Below, in pieces: positions 13,201-28,200 of a stretch of 64,000 nt of DNA. The stretch's first letter is position 1. Every line of letters starts with the position of its first letter. The DNA is from Manis javanica (Eukaryota; Chordata; Mammalia; Pholidota; Manidae). The notes under the pieces are model-generated. The model worked only from the letters and a program-made list of their open reading frames with translations, was not told where the DNA came from and made no database searches. The position numbers and the translations under genes were made by a program. Location: the NCBI RefSeq assembly GCF_040802235.1, contig NC_133158.1, forward strand, positions 164,521,401-164,585,400. The letters are read 5' to 3'.

Positions 13201-16200
13201 GGTCACCTGGCTGGCTTGCTGAAGCCACTGGCGTGTTCTGGGGTGAGACCCGAGGGTTCGCATATCTAGTAAGTTCCCCAGGGGTGCTGCTGCTCTGGGG
13301 CCACACTCTTGAGAACCACTGGTGTGGTAGTTAAAAGTGGCCCGTGCATTGGGCTATCCTGGTTCAGCAGCCTGCTCTTAACCTTTATCAGCTGTATAAC
13401 CTCAGCAAAATACTTACCCTTTCTAAGCGTCAGTTTCCTCATTTGTAAATTAGGGGAGTAACAGAATCTGCTCTCAACAAGGTGTTGTGAAGACTAAGTC
13501 ATGCTTAGAAACCTCAGCACGGTGCTGTCAAGGAGCAGATGCTCAGTAAGTGTTAGTGCTCTACTCCTACAGGTCAGCAGTGTGTCTTCTCAGTGTATAG
13601 TTAAGGGCATCCTCACATATGTATGTAGACATACAGAAGAACGGTGCCCCCACTGCTTTACTGTCACAGTGAAAAAAGACAGCCTTTTACAGAAGAGTAA
13701 CTGCATGAGTTATGGGGGAGGGAGCCAGAGCTAAACCTTCAAGCATAGGTGATTGCAAGTGAGAAAATGGAGATTGAAGTGGACCAAATGGCAGCGTCTG
13801 TCATTTACACCAAGTATAAAAACATGCAAAGCAATGCTGATGATTGTTAATGGATATATGTGTTTATGGTAAAAGAAAAGAACTGTGGGAATGAAAAGAC
13901 CAAACTGAGGCTGGAGGCTCCTGCTGGGATGTCAGGGGGATCCACTTGGAGTGGGGTACACAGAGTCTCACGTTTATCTGAGATGGTTTATTTCTTTAAA
14001 AAAAAAAACAACTGTTACTCAGCCATAAAAAAGAATGAAATCTTGCTGTTTGCAACACGTATGGACCTAGAGGGCATTACACTAAGTGAAATACATCAGA
14101 GAAAGACAAACACCATATGATTTCACTCATATGGGATCTAAAAAAAAAACAAAATTGAAATAGATTTATAAACAGGGAGAACAGACTGGTGGTTACCATA
14201 GGGGGGTTGTGGAATGGATGAATTAGTTGAAAAAAACAAAACAAAACTGAAGCCAGTATGGCAGCGTGCTGTTAAAGTCAGATTTGAGAGTGGTCTTCCC
14301 AGGTTTCATGGCATTATTTTCATGCTTTTCTGTAGCTTGAAGCTTTATTTATTTATTTGTTTTTCTTGTTTTCATACCTGGTGTTCTCTTTGAGGACTAA
14401 CACATTATCACCCTCAAACTTGGCTGGTTGGGTGTTTCATCAAATGCAAGGGCTTTTGTGCCCTTTAATATGATTTCTATTCTGACATTTGCACCGTTGG
14501 TCCTGGAAAGCCAAGTTTCTGTGTCTTCAAATGTGAATGTATTTATAATCTTTACGATAAGCACTTTCCTTCTGTAGCATGAGTTCTTGAGAGTGATGTG
14601 GGAAATTATTTTGGTTTCTGTCTTTCCTAGTCTATAGCCAGTATTCTTAGGTTATTTCCAGCCCCATCTCCAGTCCTGATGCCTATTTTCAAGGGGGTGG
14701 AATATCTTCTGTAGAATTTCCGTGGCTGGTGGGGCTGGCTTTGTAAGGTGGGAGATTGGGTTCCTAATCCACCTCTGCCACCAGGTCCCTGGTAATTTGT
14801 TTGGACTCTGAGCCTCTTAGTATTTATCTATGAACCAGGAGGTTGGACCAATGACCAGTGACCACCTTCCCAACACATCAGTCTATGAGGTGCTGTAAAG
14901 GTTGTGAGCCATAAGCATAAACATACAGCAGAGAGACTTGGGGTATCCCACATTGCCAAGAGAAAATACATCTGCAGGCTGCAATGGGATCAAAATAAGG
15001 AAACTTCCCAGGCTAACAACTGCTCCTAGCCTGGTGCAGCACTTAAAGAGAAGTCCCTGAATTATCCTCATTACATTTATGGTTAAATCACCTGACTATC
15101 AGGGAACTTATTTGAGTCTGCTGTTTCCAAGGCATTAATTCCATCCAGAAAATGTCCACTATCTTTATAAAGGAGCTAGCCTGCCAGGAAGTGCTGCTAG
15201 ACTCGGTCCCTATGTGTCCAAAAAGCTTCTCTCCAGTCAGTAGAGAGGGCAAGTGGAGGCCACCAAGCCTGCCCAGCATTAGAAGAAGTGGTTCGCATGC
15301 TCTCACAGTGTGACTGGGAGGCTGGTAACCCATGGAAGCAGATAGATGGCCTGTTCCCTGCATTGGCCGTCTGATTGGCCGGGAGGTTGAGGGCTGGCTC
15401 CCCATGCCACATTGGACAGTCTTCCAGCTGGAAACCCCCAGCAGCTCAACCAGACTTTCCCTAGCTCAGGCCCGATGCATTTTTAGAGCCAAGATCCTTT
15501 ATTTGGGAGGAGGGGATCGGGATGAGTAGGAGCTGGCCACCAAGGCTCTCCAATTAATCTCACAGGAAGTCCACCTGAACGAGACCATCTTGGGGCTGTC
15601 CCGAGGGGCAGAGCCAGGATTTAGACCTTGGTCATGTGCTTTGAGTCCCAGGCTTTGTGCCCTGAATCCAGCAGGACACCAGGGTTCAGTCAGCCAGCCC
15701 TTGCTGCAGACTGGTCACAGCCTTAGTCACCAGTCTCAGGACCCAGCTGTCAAGGGCTCCCTCCAGTGGCCTTTTTCTGACAACTAAAAGAAGCCCTGTG
15801 GTAACAGTGAAGATTCTCAGCTTTAAGTCCCTTGTGCCTCTTGTATGAAAGATACTCAAGACAGTATCTATCAAATGTAAAACGATTAGCAATTCGTTCC
15901 TAGAAATATATCATTTCACCTAAAATTTATAGAGCACTTATTACATGCCAGGTACTTTTTGATGCACTAAGGATGCATTAGTGTCCAAACAGAAACACAA
16001 AATTCTGTCCTCAAAGAGCTGATAGTCTGTCTGGTAGGAATGGAAGAGAGAGATATAATAAACATACGAAACAGGTATGCTCTAGATTCTGCAATGTGTA
16101 ACAGCATGGATGAACCTGGAAGACATTATGCTAAATGAAATCAGCCAGACACAGAAAGATCTCCCTGTATGATCTCATTTATATGTGGACCCTTGAAAAG

Positions 16201-19200
16201 TCAAATTCATAGAAGAATAGAGCTGTGGTTACCAAGAACAGGGGTGGGGATAGTGGCGGGGGCTGAGGAATGGGGAGATATTGGTGAAAGGGTACAAATT
16301 TTCAGTTATATGATGAAAATGTTCTGGGGGTCTAGTGTACAGCATAGTGGCAATAGTGAATAATACTGTATTGTATACTGGAAATTTGCTAAGAAAGTAG
16401 ATCTCACACATAATAAAGTGACAACTAGGTGAGAGGTGGATATGCTGATTGCCTTAACTGTAGTAATGTAGATGTAGGTCAAAACATCATGTTGTATAAC
16501 TTAAATAAATGCAATTTGTCTTTAGAAAAAAATTCTTTTAAAGAAACTGATAAATTCTAGAGCTTCGCTGTCCAGTACAGTAGGTACTACTCACATTAGT
16601 TACTACTTAAATTAGTTAAATAAAATTAAGAATTCACTTCCTTGGTCGCATTAGTCACATTTCAAGTGTTCAGTGGCTATATATGGCTTGTGGCATAGAT
16701 ATAGATAGAGAACATTTCCATCGTTACAGAAAGTCCTGTTAGCTCTGCTCTAGGGTATGTTGGTGATATGTGATGTGTGCTATGAAAAAAATTAGAGCAA
16801 GATTTGTAGGAAGGGTGGTGTGGGGAGGGGAGGGGATTTCAGTTTACATAGGAAGTGGGCCCATTTGGTAGGGGAGGTGCGAGCTGGGGGAAAGCAGTAG
16901 GAAAGAGGTACTGAGGCAGATGACATAGAGCCTCACAGATGACTGTGTTAACATACAGAGGCCTATAAGGACACAAAGACATAAGTCCGAAGCTGTTTTG
17001 CAGTATTGTCTGTACTAGCAAAAAGTTGGAAGTGACATACGTGATGATCAGAAGAAGGGCGATCTGTTTCACAGTGGTTGGAAAGAAAGGGTAAAAGGTC
17101 TGGCCATGGCTGGAAAGCATCCTGGAGGCAGTGGGCTGCACTGAGAGGGCCACTGCCTTGGTAAACTGGAGATATTCTGGAGCTCCTGGGAGGGGGCCTG
17201 AGGGGGCCCTCGGGTACCTGAAACAGGCAGAGGGCAGGAGACTGCCGAGGTCCCCTCAGACCTTAAACTCACCCCAGCTGGGGAAAAGTCACCAGTAAGG
17301 AAGGAATTGTCCAGAAGCTGAGATCACACACCATGGGGATGTCCCAGCACAGGGTGGGGAATGGGGACTTGATGTGGGAGAGGCAGGATGGCCTCTCTGA
17401 CCCTTCCCCCACCAACTATGTTTCCCTGGCAGCGAATCGTCAAGAACCTGAAGAAGGAGCTGGCACTGCTCAAGCAGGAGCTGGCCATCCATAACAGCCT
17501 GGTAAGCGGCTAGAGATGGGGGAGGAGGTGGCTGGGTGCTGGAGGGATGGGGATCAGGGTTCCAGGTGGGCAGAAGGACTGAGTGGGGAAGGAGTAAGGG
17601 GGTCAGAGCAGGGATGCTGGATGGGCAGAGGAAGTGAGTGGATAGGGGGCCAGATGCGTGGGGGGCCAAGTAGGCAAGGAGATGGGGGTAACTGGAGGGG
17701 CAGGGAGAGGGCCTGGAGGGCCAGGAATGGGGCAAGGGTGTCAGATGGTCAGCAAGCAGAGGCAGGTAGTAGGATGGAAGACAAGGGACAGGGGCTGGGG
17801 ACCTGGCTGGGGGTAGAAAGGTACAGGGGTAGAAAGCATGGTGGGTCAAGGTGAGGAGGGGTGGGGTAAACTGGGTGATGGGGAAGGTACAGCACCAAGG
17901 GGCCATGAGAGCAGGGGGTAGTGGCAGGAGCCTTCCACTGGCCTTCCTGCAATGCTCACAGTCCGGAGGGGCCTAGGCAGAGGCAGCCACATCCCTCCTG
18001 GAGCCTCGTCGCACACTCTGCTGAGATTCAGCCTGCAGGACCCCCCTGCTTGCTGCAGCAGGCCCGTCAGGTGGCCGGCCTTTCCTTCCCTCACCGACCC
18101 AGTTATCCCTCAGTATCCTGAGCGCCTGGCCTGTGAGTCAGGACCTGATGGTGAAGGGACTGGAGCTGGCGTGGGCAAGCAGGTCCTGTGCCCAACCTCC
18201 CCAACTTGGTTCTCAGAATGGTTCCTGCTCTCCTACTTGGACTCAGTTGCTTGGAGCTTATCCACATGTTCTTCCTCCTCCTCCAAGGCCAACCGCACCT
18301 TTGTGAACTATGACCCCATGGATGAAATCCAGATTGCTGAGATCAACGCCCAGGTGCGGAGGTACCTGGAGGGGACACTGGATGAAATTGACGTAAGGAG
18401 CCCCTCCTTGGGATCACCATGACCAGTGGGCCTGGGGCTCCTGTCCTGGGCACACCCTGACTCATACTCTGCTGGTCTCTGAACCTCCCACTGGGAGGGG
18501 CAGAGTGGGCATAGAGTGGGTGGTGCTGGACCCCTGGCCTCAGGGCCCCTTCAGCTTCCTGAGGCCTCAGCATGCCTACATAGGGTCGTAAGACCGTGGG
18601 TGCCCCATAGAGTGGCCAGCAGCCTTGAACACGCAAGAGGTGGTCTGCCGCTGGGGGCACAGTGCAGGCTGCGGAGCCCGGCTGCCCTGGACAGAATCCT
18701 GGCTCAGCTGTCTCCTTGCTCAGTGACTTCAGCGAAATGCTCAACCTCGTGGAACCTGGGGGCCTCCCATGTACAGCCGGGAGGGAAACCTCAGGTGCTT
18801 GGCTGGGCCAGGTGGAGTGAGGCTGTTAAAGAATGATGGTCATGCTGATTGTACAAGACAGACCTGCGCCCATGTTGGAATGGGCCAAGGAGGAAGAGAC
18901 AGCTACACAGGCAACAGCCCCCCAGCAGGAAAAATGCAGGAATGTTTTTATAGTGCAGGCCTGCAAACCCCTCATCAGGAAGTTACATAGGCAGACCCCC
19001 CCCCCCCCCGGCCCGTTTCTCTGGGCAGCCAAGAGGCAGGCCCAAGAAAACTAAGGGCTCTTCCACCTTCCCAGCAGGGGCAGACTAACTGACCCTCAGT
19101 CTAGGGTAATGCCCATGGGCTGCAGGACCGAGAGGGAGGCCAATGGCCTTCATGCAGCCACAGGTGTGTGTATGTGTCTGTACCCATAAAGAAAGGTTTT

Positions 19201-22200
19201 CAGTGGAACCTTTTGGAAGCAGGAGAGAGCTAAGGACACTAAATCTTACTAAAATTTTTTCTAGTTCAAGAACTAGAGTCACTTAAAGTTTCTAGAGATC
19301 TTCACTTTAAACAGGTGATTTTTATAGCCTCAGTAAATACTTAGTTTGAAAATTATTAATTAGGTGTTCCTCTGTTCTTTCCTGCCACTTTGCTGAGAGG
19401 CTGTTTACGGCTGTCCCACTCTCCAGACAGATGATGGTCAAAGAGTTAGCTAAGGGTCCTGGTTTTTCTCCTATCATAGACACAGCCTTAGTCCTGTGGT
19501 GCTGAAGTCTAGCTGCTGCCGTGTTTGTTTCCCTCTAGATAATCAACCTCAGACAGATCCAGGAGGTGTTCAACCAGTTCCGGGTGGTTCAGAGGTAAGG
19601 GACCCTCCCCACCCATCTGACTCCTACATCAGGTTGCCATTTTCATTTCCAGTGGTCTGGATGTGAATACCACCTTCTCCTGCATGTGTCAGAAGCCAAA
19701 TTGGGGTCCTCTGGGTGTGTCCAGGCCCCTGGTGTCCCTGATAGGCTTTGCTCCCGAGCTCTCAGATCCTCCCAGCTTCCCCTTCTCGGAGGGGAAGCAG
19801 GGAGGACAGCCCTCCATTTTGGGAGCTACCCAGAGAGGAGGTGGGCCCTGGTGGATGTTTCCCGGGTTTGTTAAGCAGTCAGGAGGTCTTTGTAGAGTGC
19901 CAGCCCTGAGTGTGGCCAGAGCAGGAAGTTGTGAATACCTTCGCTCCAACTCCCATCACAGGAGGCATTTGTGGTTTATTTGGGTGCAGACATACCAGTA
20001 TCCTGAGTGGCTCAAGCTGGATGGTATCACAGAAGCTGGTCACATGATTCCACAGGGCATGTTAGAGACAGAATCCAGGCCAGAAAGCATGATCCCCAAG
20101 CAGCTTACAAGTCTTTGTTAAAGTCATCTTGGAGCAGATGTGCCCCAGCTGATTTTGGGGCTAGACAATGGGTGTGTGCACTGCGGAGTCTGGGTGACGG
20201 AATGAGCTTGTTCTGTCTGGTCTGGTTTGTGAGGAGGGCCCGACTCCATCACAAGGGGCCACACCCGAACAACTTCTAACACCAGTACTTGGTTCTTGCT
20301 TCAGAGGGTTCAGCATGGCCCCACCTAAGAGGTGTTCTCTCACTCTCTACCAAGGCAACAGGAAGAAGAAGTGGAGTCTGCTTTGCGCAGAAAGTACACC
20401 CTCACAGATAAAAATGACTTTGCAGCTGTTTCTGCTGTCCAGAAGGTAAGCATAGTTGCCTCTTGCTGGTAGCACTCATGTTAGATTTTTCCATCCCCAG
20501 ACCTCTCCACAGGCAGCAGGCAGACCTAGCATTGCACCAGATAAAAGTAACACCAGGATGAGCATGGGGTGATAGGGGGACCCATGCAAGTGTAAGCCAC
20601 ATGTGAATTCAAAGTGGCCTCCAAAATTGGAGACATGGCTAATAATAAACAAGAGCAATTCCTGGAGGTAGGTTGGAAACAGGCCTTAAGATCCTCAGGG
20701 TATGGAATGAGCCAACATATCAAACAGGAAGAGCGGATGTGGAAAGTAGACATTGGTATAGCCCTGTTGGGGACAGCCTAAAACTAGCAGCAGCAGCCAC
20801 AGTGTGGTGGGTGGGATGAACACGCCCACCTGAACCTTCAGCCCTTATACGCTTGGGTCCCCGAGGGGCCCAGACCCTTTATCTAACCCTGTGGCTGGCC
20901 TCTAACCAGGCAGGACTGGTGGATGTTGACAACCACTTTGTGGGTGAGCTTGATGGACAAGGCTTCGGACTTGAGGTCACCCCTTTCTCTACCAAATCTG
21001 GGAAGAAATCCAAGTCCGAGAAGACACTCAAAGAGCGGCTCAGGTGAGTGGCCTGCCTACTGCTCTGCCTGTCCAGCACCTGGCCTTTCCTGGCTGATGA
21101 GGGGACACAAGCTGGGTGGGCACTGTAGAGATCCCAATATTAGCAACATCTGTGGGGCCCAGGCTGGGGCTAGTCACCTGTCATCCACACAGAAACCCCA
21201 CAAGGTGGGAGTTGATGTCTCCATCTTACTGATGAGGAGACCAAGACTTAGAGAGGGGAAGTCATTTCCGAGGCCACAGCCCGATGAGCAGTGGAGCTGA
21301 AGTGAGGAGCTGGGCCAGCACTTGCCCTCTGGTGCTTCAGGGGGAACCCCAGCAACCAGACCAAGCTGACTGGCTCTCACGTCCCCAAAAACCCCAGTTC
21401 ACTTTTCAGGTGAGATGCACTTGTGTGTGCAAGCTGGGAAGAGTGTCAAGGTTCAATTGATGACTCACCTCCTTAGGAGGGGCCATGTCGGGATGGACAA
21501 GGGCCGGGCTCCACAGGTGACGCCTGAGCTCGCCTCCCTGCTCTGTGCTGCTGCTACCTGAGCGGCTGCCTTGGGTGAAGCATGAGAGCATCTCTGTGCC
21601 TCCATTTCCTCACCCCTGACATGGAAAGCAGAAGAATAGCATCAGAGTACCGAGGATGCAAGGATCCTCGGTGAGTGAACGCATTCCCTGTACCTGGGAA
21701 GTACTCAACAGAACTAGGTTGTCACTGTTCTTACCCCTTGTAAAAGGACACAGGCCAAAGCTGATTGTAGAGAACTGTCACAAGCAGGACGGGAGTTGGG
21801 TAGCAGACTTGCTGATGCCCTGACCTCCTCCTTCCTCTTCCGGAAGGGCAGTCACACCCCAGCCCTCTCCATCCTGCCCCTGGGAAAGCAGAGCAGTAAC
21901 AGGTGGATTGAGGCTTGTCCCTGAAGCCACACTTGTTACAAGAAGTAGTAAAAGAGAAGAGGAAATGGTGGAAAGAGCTGGGCCTCCTCTTACCGGTTTA
22001 GGCTTTCTCAGATGTTCCTCTCTGGAAGCAGGATCCTGGGTGACAGCACTTGGAGAAGCTGCTTTCCGGGAGCTGGTGTGAGCACTAGTGTAGGTGGGGA
22101 GAGCGGGTCAGGGACTGGTCAGAGCGGCAGGGCAGATCTGTCCTGTTGAGACCCAGCTGACCCCATCCTTCAAGGAGGGGGATGTCAGAGAAATGCTTCT

Positions 22201-25200
22201 GCGGGACTGTGAGACCGCCAGCATTGAGCCCCCTGCCTCGGACTCCCCGAAGGAGGAGTTACGCCCACCCAGCTGACTATCTAATGCAAGCTCTTGCCAC
22301 AGATCATCCAAAAGCAGAGTGTGATCCTCAAATTGTAAAGAGCACCTGCAGGTAGAAGAGAAATAAAATAGAGGGTAATGAGCAAAGACCAGGAACACAG
22401 TCCAAAGAGGAGAAACATGGCGGCTTGTATACGGGTAAAGCGGGGTGGCCGAGGAACCATCCGAAATGACGATTACCTACCAAACAGCTTTAGACCCTCC
22501 AAATAGCAATCAGTTAAATAACTGGATTTACATATCATTAAAATAAGTAATGCATCCAAAAGGTACAAGATTCTCCAAGTATGAGACCCCTTCTTCCTGC
22601 TCCTCATTTCCTCTCCCTGGTTAGTCAGTAATCGAGTTTTTAGGAACCTATCCTAAGGAAATCACTAGAGATGTGGACAAAGATATATGCAAATAGATGT
22701 TCATTGCATCATGAATTTAAAGTAAGGAGAGGTGACTAAGTGAATTACTATCTCTGCCCTTGGAATGTACAAGGATGTGCATGAAGAATTTCTTCCCTAG
22801 CCTATGAACATTTCCAAGCAGAGGAGTTCAAAGATTTGTGCAGCGAACATCCTCTTGATTCTACAGTTAACATGTCACTATCCTTATTTCATCATGTGTC
22901 CACCTTTCTCTCCATCCCTCCATCCATCTTATATTTTTATGTTGTCCAAAGCAAGTTGCAGACAATCTACTTCCCCCAGCCCCACGACTTCATCTTAGAT
23001 CTCATTAATTAGAGTTCTTAAAGAGTTTTTAATAGCATGAAAGAACACTGTAAAAAAAGTAAAATGGGACCTTACACATACCGATGACCTCAAACATTTA
23101 AAAACTTATAAAAAAAAATCCCTGAAGGAGATACACCAGAGTGTGGTTGCCAAAACGTAGTGAGTACTTTTTTGTTTTTTCACTACTTTCCCTTGCTATC
23201 CTCATTTTCTGCAATGAGCATGTGCCCTTGTGTGCTGAGTGACACACAGATGAGGGAATTATTCCTACACAGCTTAGCTCCCACCTGGGGTAGGTGGTGC
23301 CTGGGAATTCTGGCCTCCTGCCCACAGAAGCCCCAGAGGAACAAGGCATTGCCTGGTGGCTCCAAGACAGTGGCCCCATTTTTCCCCTCTCATCCTTCCC
23401 CTCGGACTTCAGGCCTAGAACCCCACCCTCCAAGTCTGTGGCCTTTGAAGACTTTAAGAAGGAGCAAGGTAGTGAAATCAACCACATCTTAAAAGAAAAC
23501 AAATCCATCTTGAACGAGCTCAGCAAAAGGGCCAGCGAGACTACACAGCGCATCAATGCCATCAAGTGGGAGATTGATATGACCAAGGAGGCACTGGGTT
23601 TCCAGAAGTCACAACGGGAGAAGCAAGGTAAATGTGATGGGAACAGAGCCAGGGGGCTGTGCGAGCTATGCCATCTGCACCAAATAGGGCAGCCTTGGGC
23701 GATGGGAGGGGCTAGCAGGGGATGCTGGGGTGCAGCCTTCATGCCTGAGCCATCACTTAGCTCTGCTTGGCTGTGGGGAGCCACAGAGTCCTTCCCTGGC
23801 AGCCAGCCTCTCCCCATGGGCCCCCCATTATTTCATTATCTTAGCACAGAAAGGTCAGCACATACCAAACTTTAATCAGTCTTTGGTGAAAGAAAAATGA
23901 AAAATCATCCCCAGTTCAGCTCTTTTAGGTTTCTTTCTTTGTTTTCTGGTATCATTAATATACAAATTACATGAGCAACACTGTGGTTACTAGGTTCCCC
24001 CATTATCAAATCCCCACCACATACCCCATTACAGTCACTGTCCATTAGCGTAGTAAGATGCTATAGAGTCACTACTTGTCTTTTCTGTGTTGTACTGCCT
24101 TCCTCATGCCAACCCCCCCCACATTATGTGTACTAATCATAATGCCCCTTTTTCCCCTTATCCCTCCCTTCCCACCCATCCTTCCCAGTCCCTTTCCCTT
24201 TGGTAACTGTTAGTCCATTCTTGGGTTCTGTGAGTCTGCTGCTGTTTTGTTCCTTCAGTATTTTCTTTGTTCTTATCGTCCACAGATGAGTGAAATCATT
24301 TGATAGTTGTCTATCTCTGCCTGGCTTATTTCACTGAGCATAATACCCTCTATCTCCATCCATGTTGCAAATGGCAGGATTTATTTTCTTCTTAAGGCTA
24401 AATAATATTCCATTGTGTATATGTACCACATCTTCTTTATCCATTCATCTACTGATGGATGCTTAGGTTGCTTCCATTTCTTGGCTATTTTAAACACTGC
24501 TGCGATAAACATAGGGGTGCATATGTCTTTTTGAGACTGGGAAACTGCATTCTTAGGGTAAATTCCTAGGAGTGGAATTCCTGGGTCAAATGGTGTTTAT
24601 ATTTTTAGTTTTTTGAGGAACCTCCATACTGCTTTCCACAATGGTTGAACTAGTTTACACTCCCCCCAGCAGTGTAGGAGGGTTCCCCTTTCTCCACATC
24701 CTTGCCAGCATTTGTTGGTTTGTCTTTTGGATGGTGACCATCCTTACTGGTGTGAGGTGATATCTCATTGTGGTTTTAAGTTGCATTCCTCTGATGATTA
24801 GGGATGTGGAGCATCTTCTCATATGCCTGTTGGCCATCTGAATTTTGTCTTTGGAGAAGTGTCTGTTCAGATCCTCTGCACATTTTTTGATTGTATTATT
24901 TGCTTTTTGTTGGTTGAGGTGTGTGAGCTCTTCGTATATTTTGGATGTCAACCCCTTATCAAATATGTCACTTATGAATATATTCTCAAATACTGTAGGA
25001 TGCCTTTTTGTTCTATTGATGGTGTCCTTTGCTGTACAGAAGCTTTTTAGTTTGATACCATCCCACTTATTCATTTTTGCCTTTGTTTCCCTTGTGCAGG
25101 GAGATATGTTCATGAAGAATTTGTTCATGTTTATATTCAAGAGAGTTCTGCCTATGTTTTCTTCTAAGAGTTTTATGGTTTCATGACTTACATTTCATGA

Positions 25201-28200
25201 CTTTGATCCATTTTGAGTTTACTTTTGTATATGGACTTAGACAATAATCCAGTTTTATTCTCTTACATGTAGCTGTCCAATTTTGCCAACACCAGCTGTT
25301 GAAGAGGCTGTCATCTCCCCATTGTGTATCCATGGCTCCTTTATCATATATTAATTGACCATGTATGCTTGGGTTAATATCTGGACTCTCTGTTCTATTC
25401 CACTGGTCTGTGGCTCTGTTCTTGTGCCAGTACCAAATTGTCTTGATTACTGTGGCTTTGTCGTAGAACTTGAAGTTGGGAAGCGAGATCCTCCCCTGCT
25501 TTATTCTTCCTTCTCAGGATTGCTTTGGCTATTCGGGATCTTTTGTGGTTCCATATGAATTTTAGAACTATTTGTTACAGATTGTTGAAGAATGCTGTGA
25601 GTATTTTGATACCGATTGCATTGAATCTGTAGATTGCTTTAGGCAGGATGGCCATTTTGACGATATTAGTTCTTCCTACCCAGGAGCTTGGGATGAATTT
25701 CCATTTGTTAGTGTCCTGTTTAATTTCTCTTAAGAGTGTCTTGTAGTTTTCAGGGTATAAGTCTTTCACTTCCATGGTTAGGTTTATTCCTAGGTATTTT
25801 ATTCTTTTTGATGCAATTGTGAATGGAATTGTCTTCCTGATTTCTCTTTCTGCTTGTTCATCATTAGTGTATAGGAAAGCAACAGATTTCTGTGTATTAA
25901 TTTGTATCCTGCAACTTTGCTGAATTCAGATATTAGTTCTAGAGTTTTGGAGTGGATTCTTTAGGGTTTTTTATGTACAATATCATGTCATCTGCAAACA
26001 GGGACAGTTTGACTTCTTCTTTACCAATCTGGATGCCTTGTATTTCTTTGTGTTGTCTCATTGCCGTGGCTAGAACCTCCAGTACTATATTGAATAGAAG
26101 TGGGGAGAGTGGGCATCCTTGTCTTGTTCCTGATCTTAGAGGAAAAGCTTTCAGCTTCTCGCTGTTAAGTATGATCTTGGCTGTGGGTTTGTCATATATG
26201 GCCTTTATTATGTTGAGGTACTTGCCCTCTATACCCATTTTGCTGAGAGTTTTTATCATGAATGGATGTTGAATTTTGTCTAATGCTTTTTCAGCATCTA
26301 TGGAGATGATCATGTGGTTTTTGTGCTTCTTTTTGTTGATGTGGTGGATGACGTTGATGGATTTTTTAATGTTGTACCATCCTTGCATCCCTGAGATGAA
26401 TCCCACTTGATCATGGTGTATGATCCTCTTGATGTATGTTTGAATTCAGTCTGCTAATAGTTTGTTGAGTATTTTTGCATCCATGTTCATCAGGGATATT
26501 GGTCTGTAGTTTTCTGTTTTTGTGGGGTCTTTGCCTGGTTTTGGTACTAAAGTGATGCTAGCTTCATAGAATGAGTTTGGAAGTATTCCCTCCTCTTCTA
26601 TTGCTTGGAAAACTTTATGGAGAATGGTTATTATGTGTTCTTTAAATGTCTGATAAAATTCAGTGGTGAATCCATCTGGTCTGGGATTTTGTTCTTGGAT
26701 AGTTTTTTTATTACTAATTCAATTTCATTGCTGGTAATTGATCTGTTTAGGTTTTCTGTTTCTTCCTGGGTCAGTCTTGGAAGGTTGTATTTTTTAAGAA
26801 AGTTGTCCATTTCTGCTAGATTATCCAGTTTGTTAGCATATACTTTTTCATAGTATTCTCTAATAATTCTTTGTATGTCTGGGGTGTCCATCGTGATTTT
26901 TCCTTTCTCATTTCTGATTCCTTTTATGTGTGTAGATTCCCTTTTTCTCTTAATAAGTCTGTCTAGCGGTTTACCTATTTTGTTTATTTTCTCAAAGAAC
27001 CAGCTCTTGGTTTCATTAACTTTTTCTTTGTTTTATTCTTCTCAGTTTTATTTATTTCTTCTCTGATCTTTATTATGTCCCTCCTACTGCTGACTTTGGG
27101 CCTCATTTGTTCTTCTTTTTCCACTTCCAGTAATTGTGACTTTAGACGATTCATTTCAGATTGTTCTTCCTTCTTTAAATAGGCCTGGATTGCCATATAC
27201 TTTCCTCTTAGAACTGCCTTCGCTGTGTCCCACAGAAGTTGGGGTATTGTGCTGTTATTTTCATTTGTCTCCATAGATTCCTTGATCTGTTTTAATTTGG
27301 TCATTAATCCATTGATTATTTATAAGTGTGTTGTTAAGCCTGCATATGTTTGTGATCCTTTTGTTTTCTTTGTACAATTTATTTCTAGTTTTATACCTTT
27401 TTGATCTGAGAAGTTGGTTGGTACAATTTCAATTTTTTTGAATTTACTGAGTCTCTGTGGCCTAGTATGTGGTCTATTCTGGAAATGTTCCATGTGCACT
27501 TGAGAAGAATGTGTATCCTGCTGCTTTTGGGTGTAGAGTTCTGTAGATGTCTGTTAGATCCACCTGTTCTAGTGTGTTGTTCAGTGCTTCTGTGTTCTTA
27601 CTTATTTTCTGTCTGGTTGATCTGTCCTTTAGAGTGAGTGTTGTGTTGAAGTCTCCTAAAATGAATGTATTGCATTCTATTTCCTCCTTTAATTCTTTTA
27701 GTATTTTTTCACATATGTAGGTGCTCCTGTGTTCAGTGCCTAGATATTTATAATAGTTATATCCTCTTCTTGGACTGACCCCTTTGTCATTATGTAATGT
27801 TCTTCTTCGTCTCTTGTTATGTTCTTTGTTTTGAAGTATTTTGTCTGATATAAGTACTTCAACACCTGTTTTTTTCTCCCTATTTGCATAAAATATCTTT
27901 TTCCATCCTTCACTTTTAGTCTGTGTATGTCTTTGGGTTTGAAGTGAGTCTCTTGTAGGCAGCATATAGATGGGTCTTGCTTTTTTATCCACTCTATTAC
28001 TCTGTGTCTTTTGATTGGTGCTTTCACTCCACTTACATTTAGGGTGATTATTGATAGATATGTACTTATTGCCATTGCAGGCTTTGGATGTGTGGTTACC
28101 AAAGGTTCAAGGGCAGCTTCTTTACTATCTGACTGTCTAACTTAACTCACTTGTTATGCTATTATAAACACAGTCTAATGATTCTTTATTTCTCTCCCTT

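Noticed and set aside
17289-17906. 205-codon proline-rich open frame on the - strand
   Set aside because: It is the complement of the G-rich intronic array and crosses a KIF9 exon; composition alone explains its length.
19539-19594. Extending this exon to include the G at 19595
   Set aside because: The donor is GT at 19595-19596, and the phase only works if the arginine codon is completed by the G at 20355.
23098-23817. 239-codon open frame on the - strand
   Set aside because: Antisense of the KIF9 exon 23413-23627 and its flanking introns, with no independent support.
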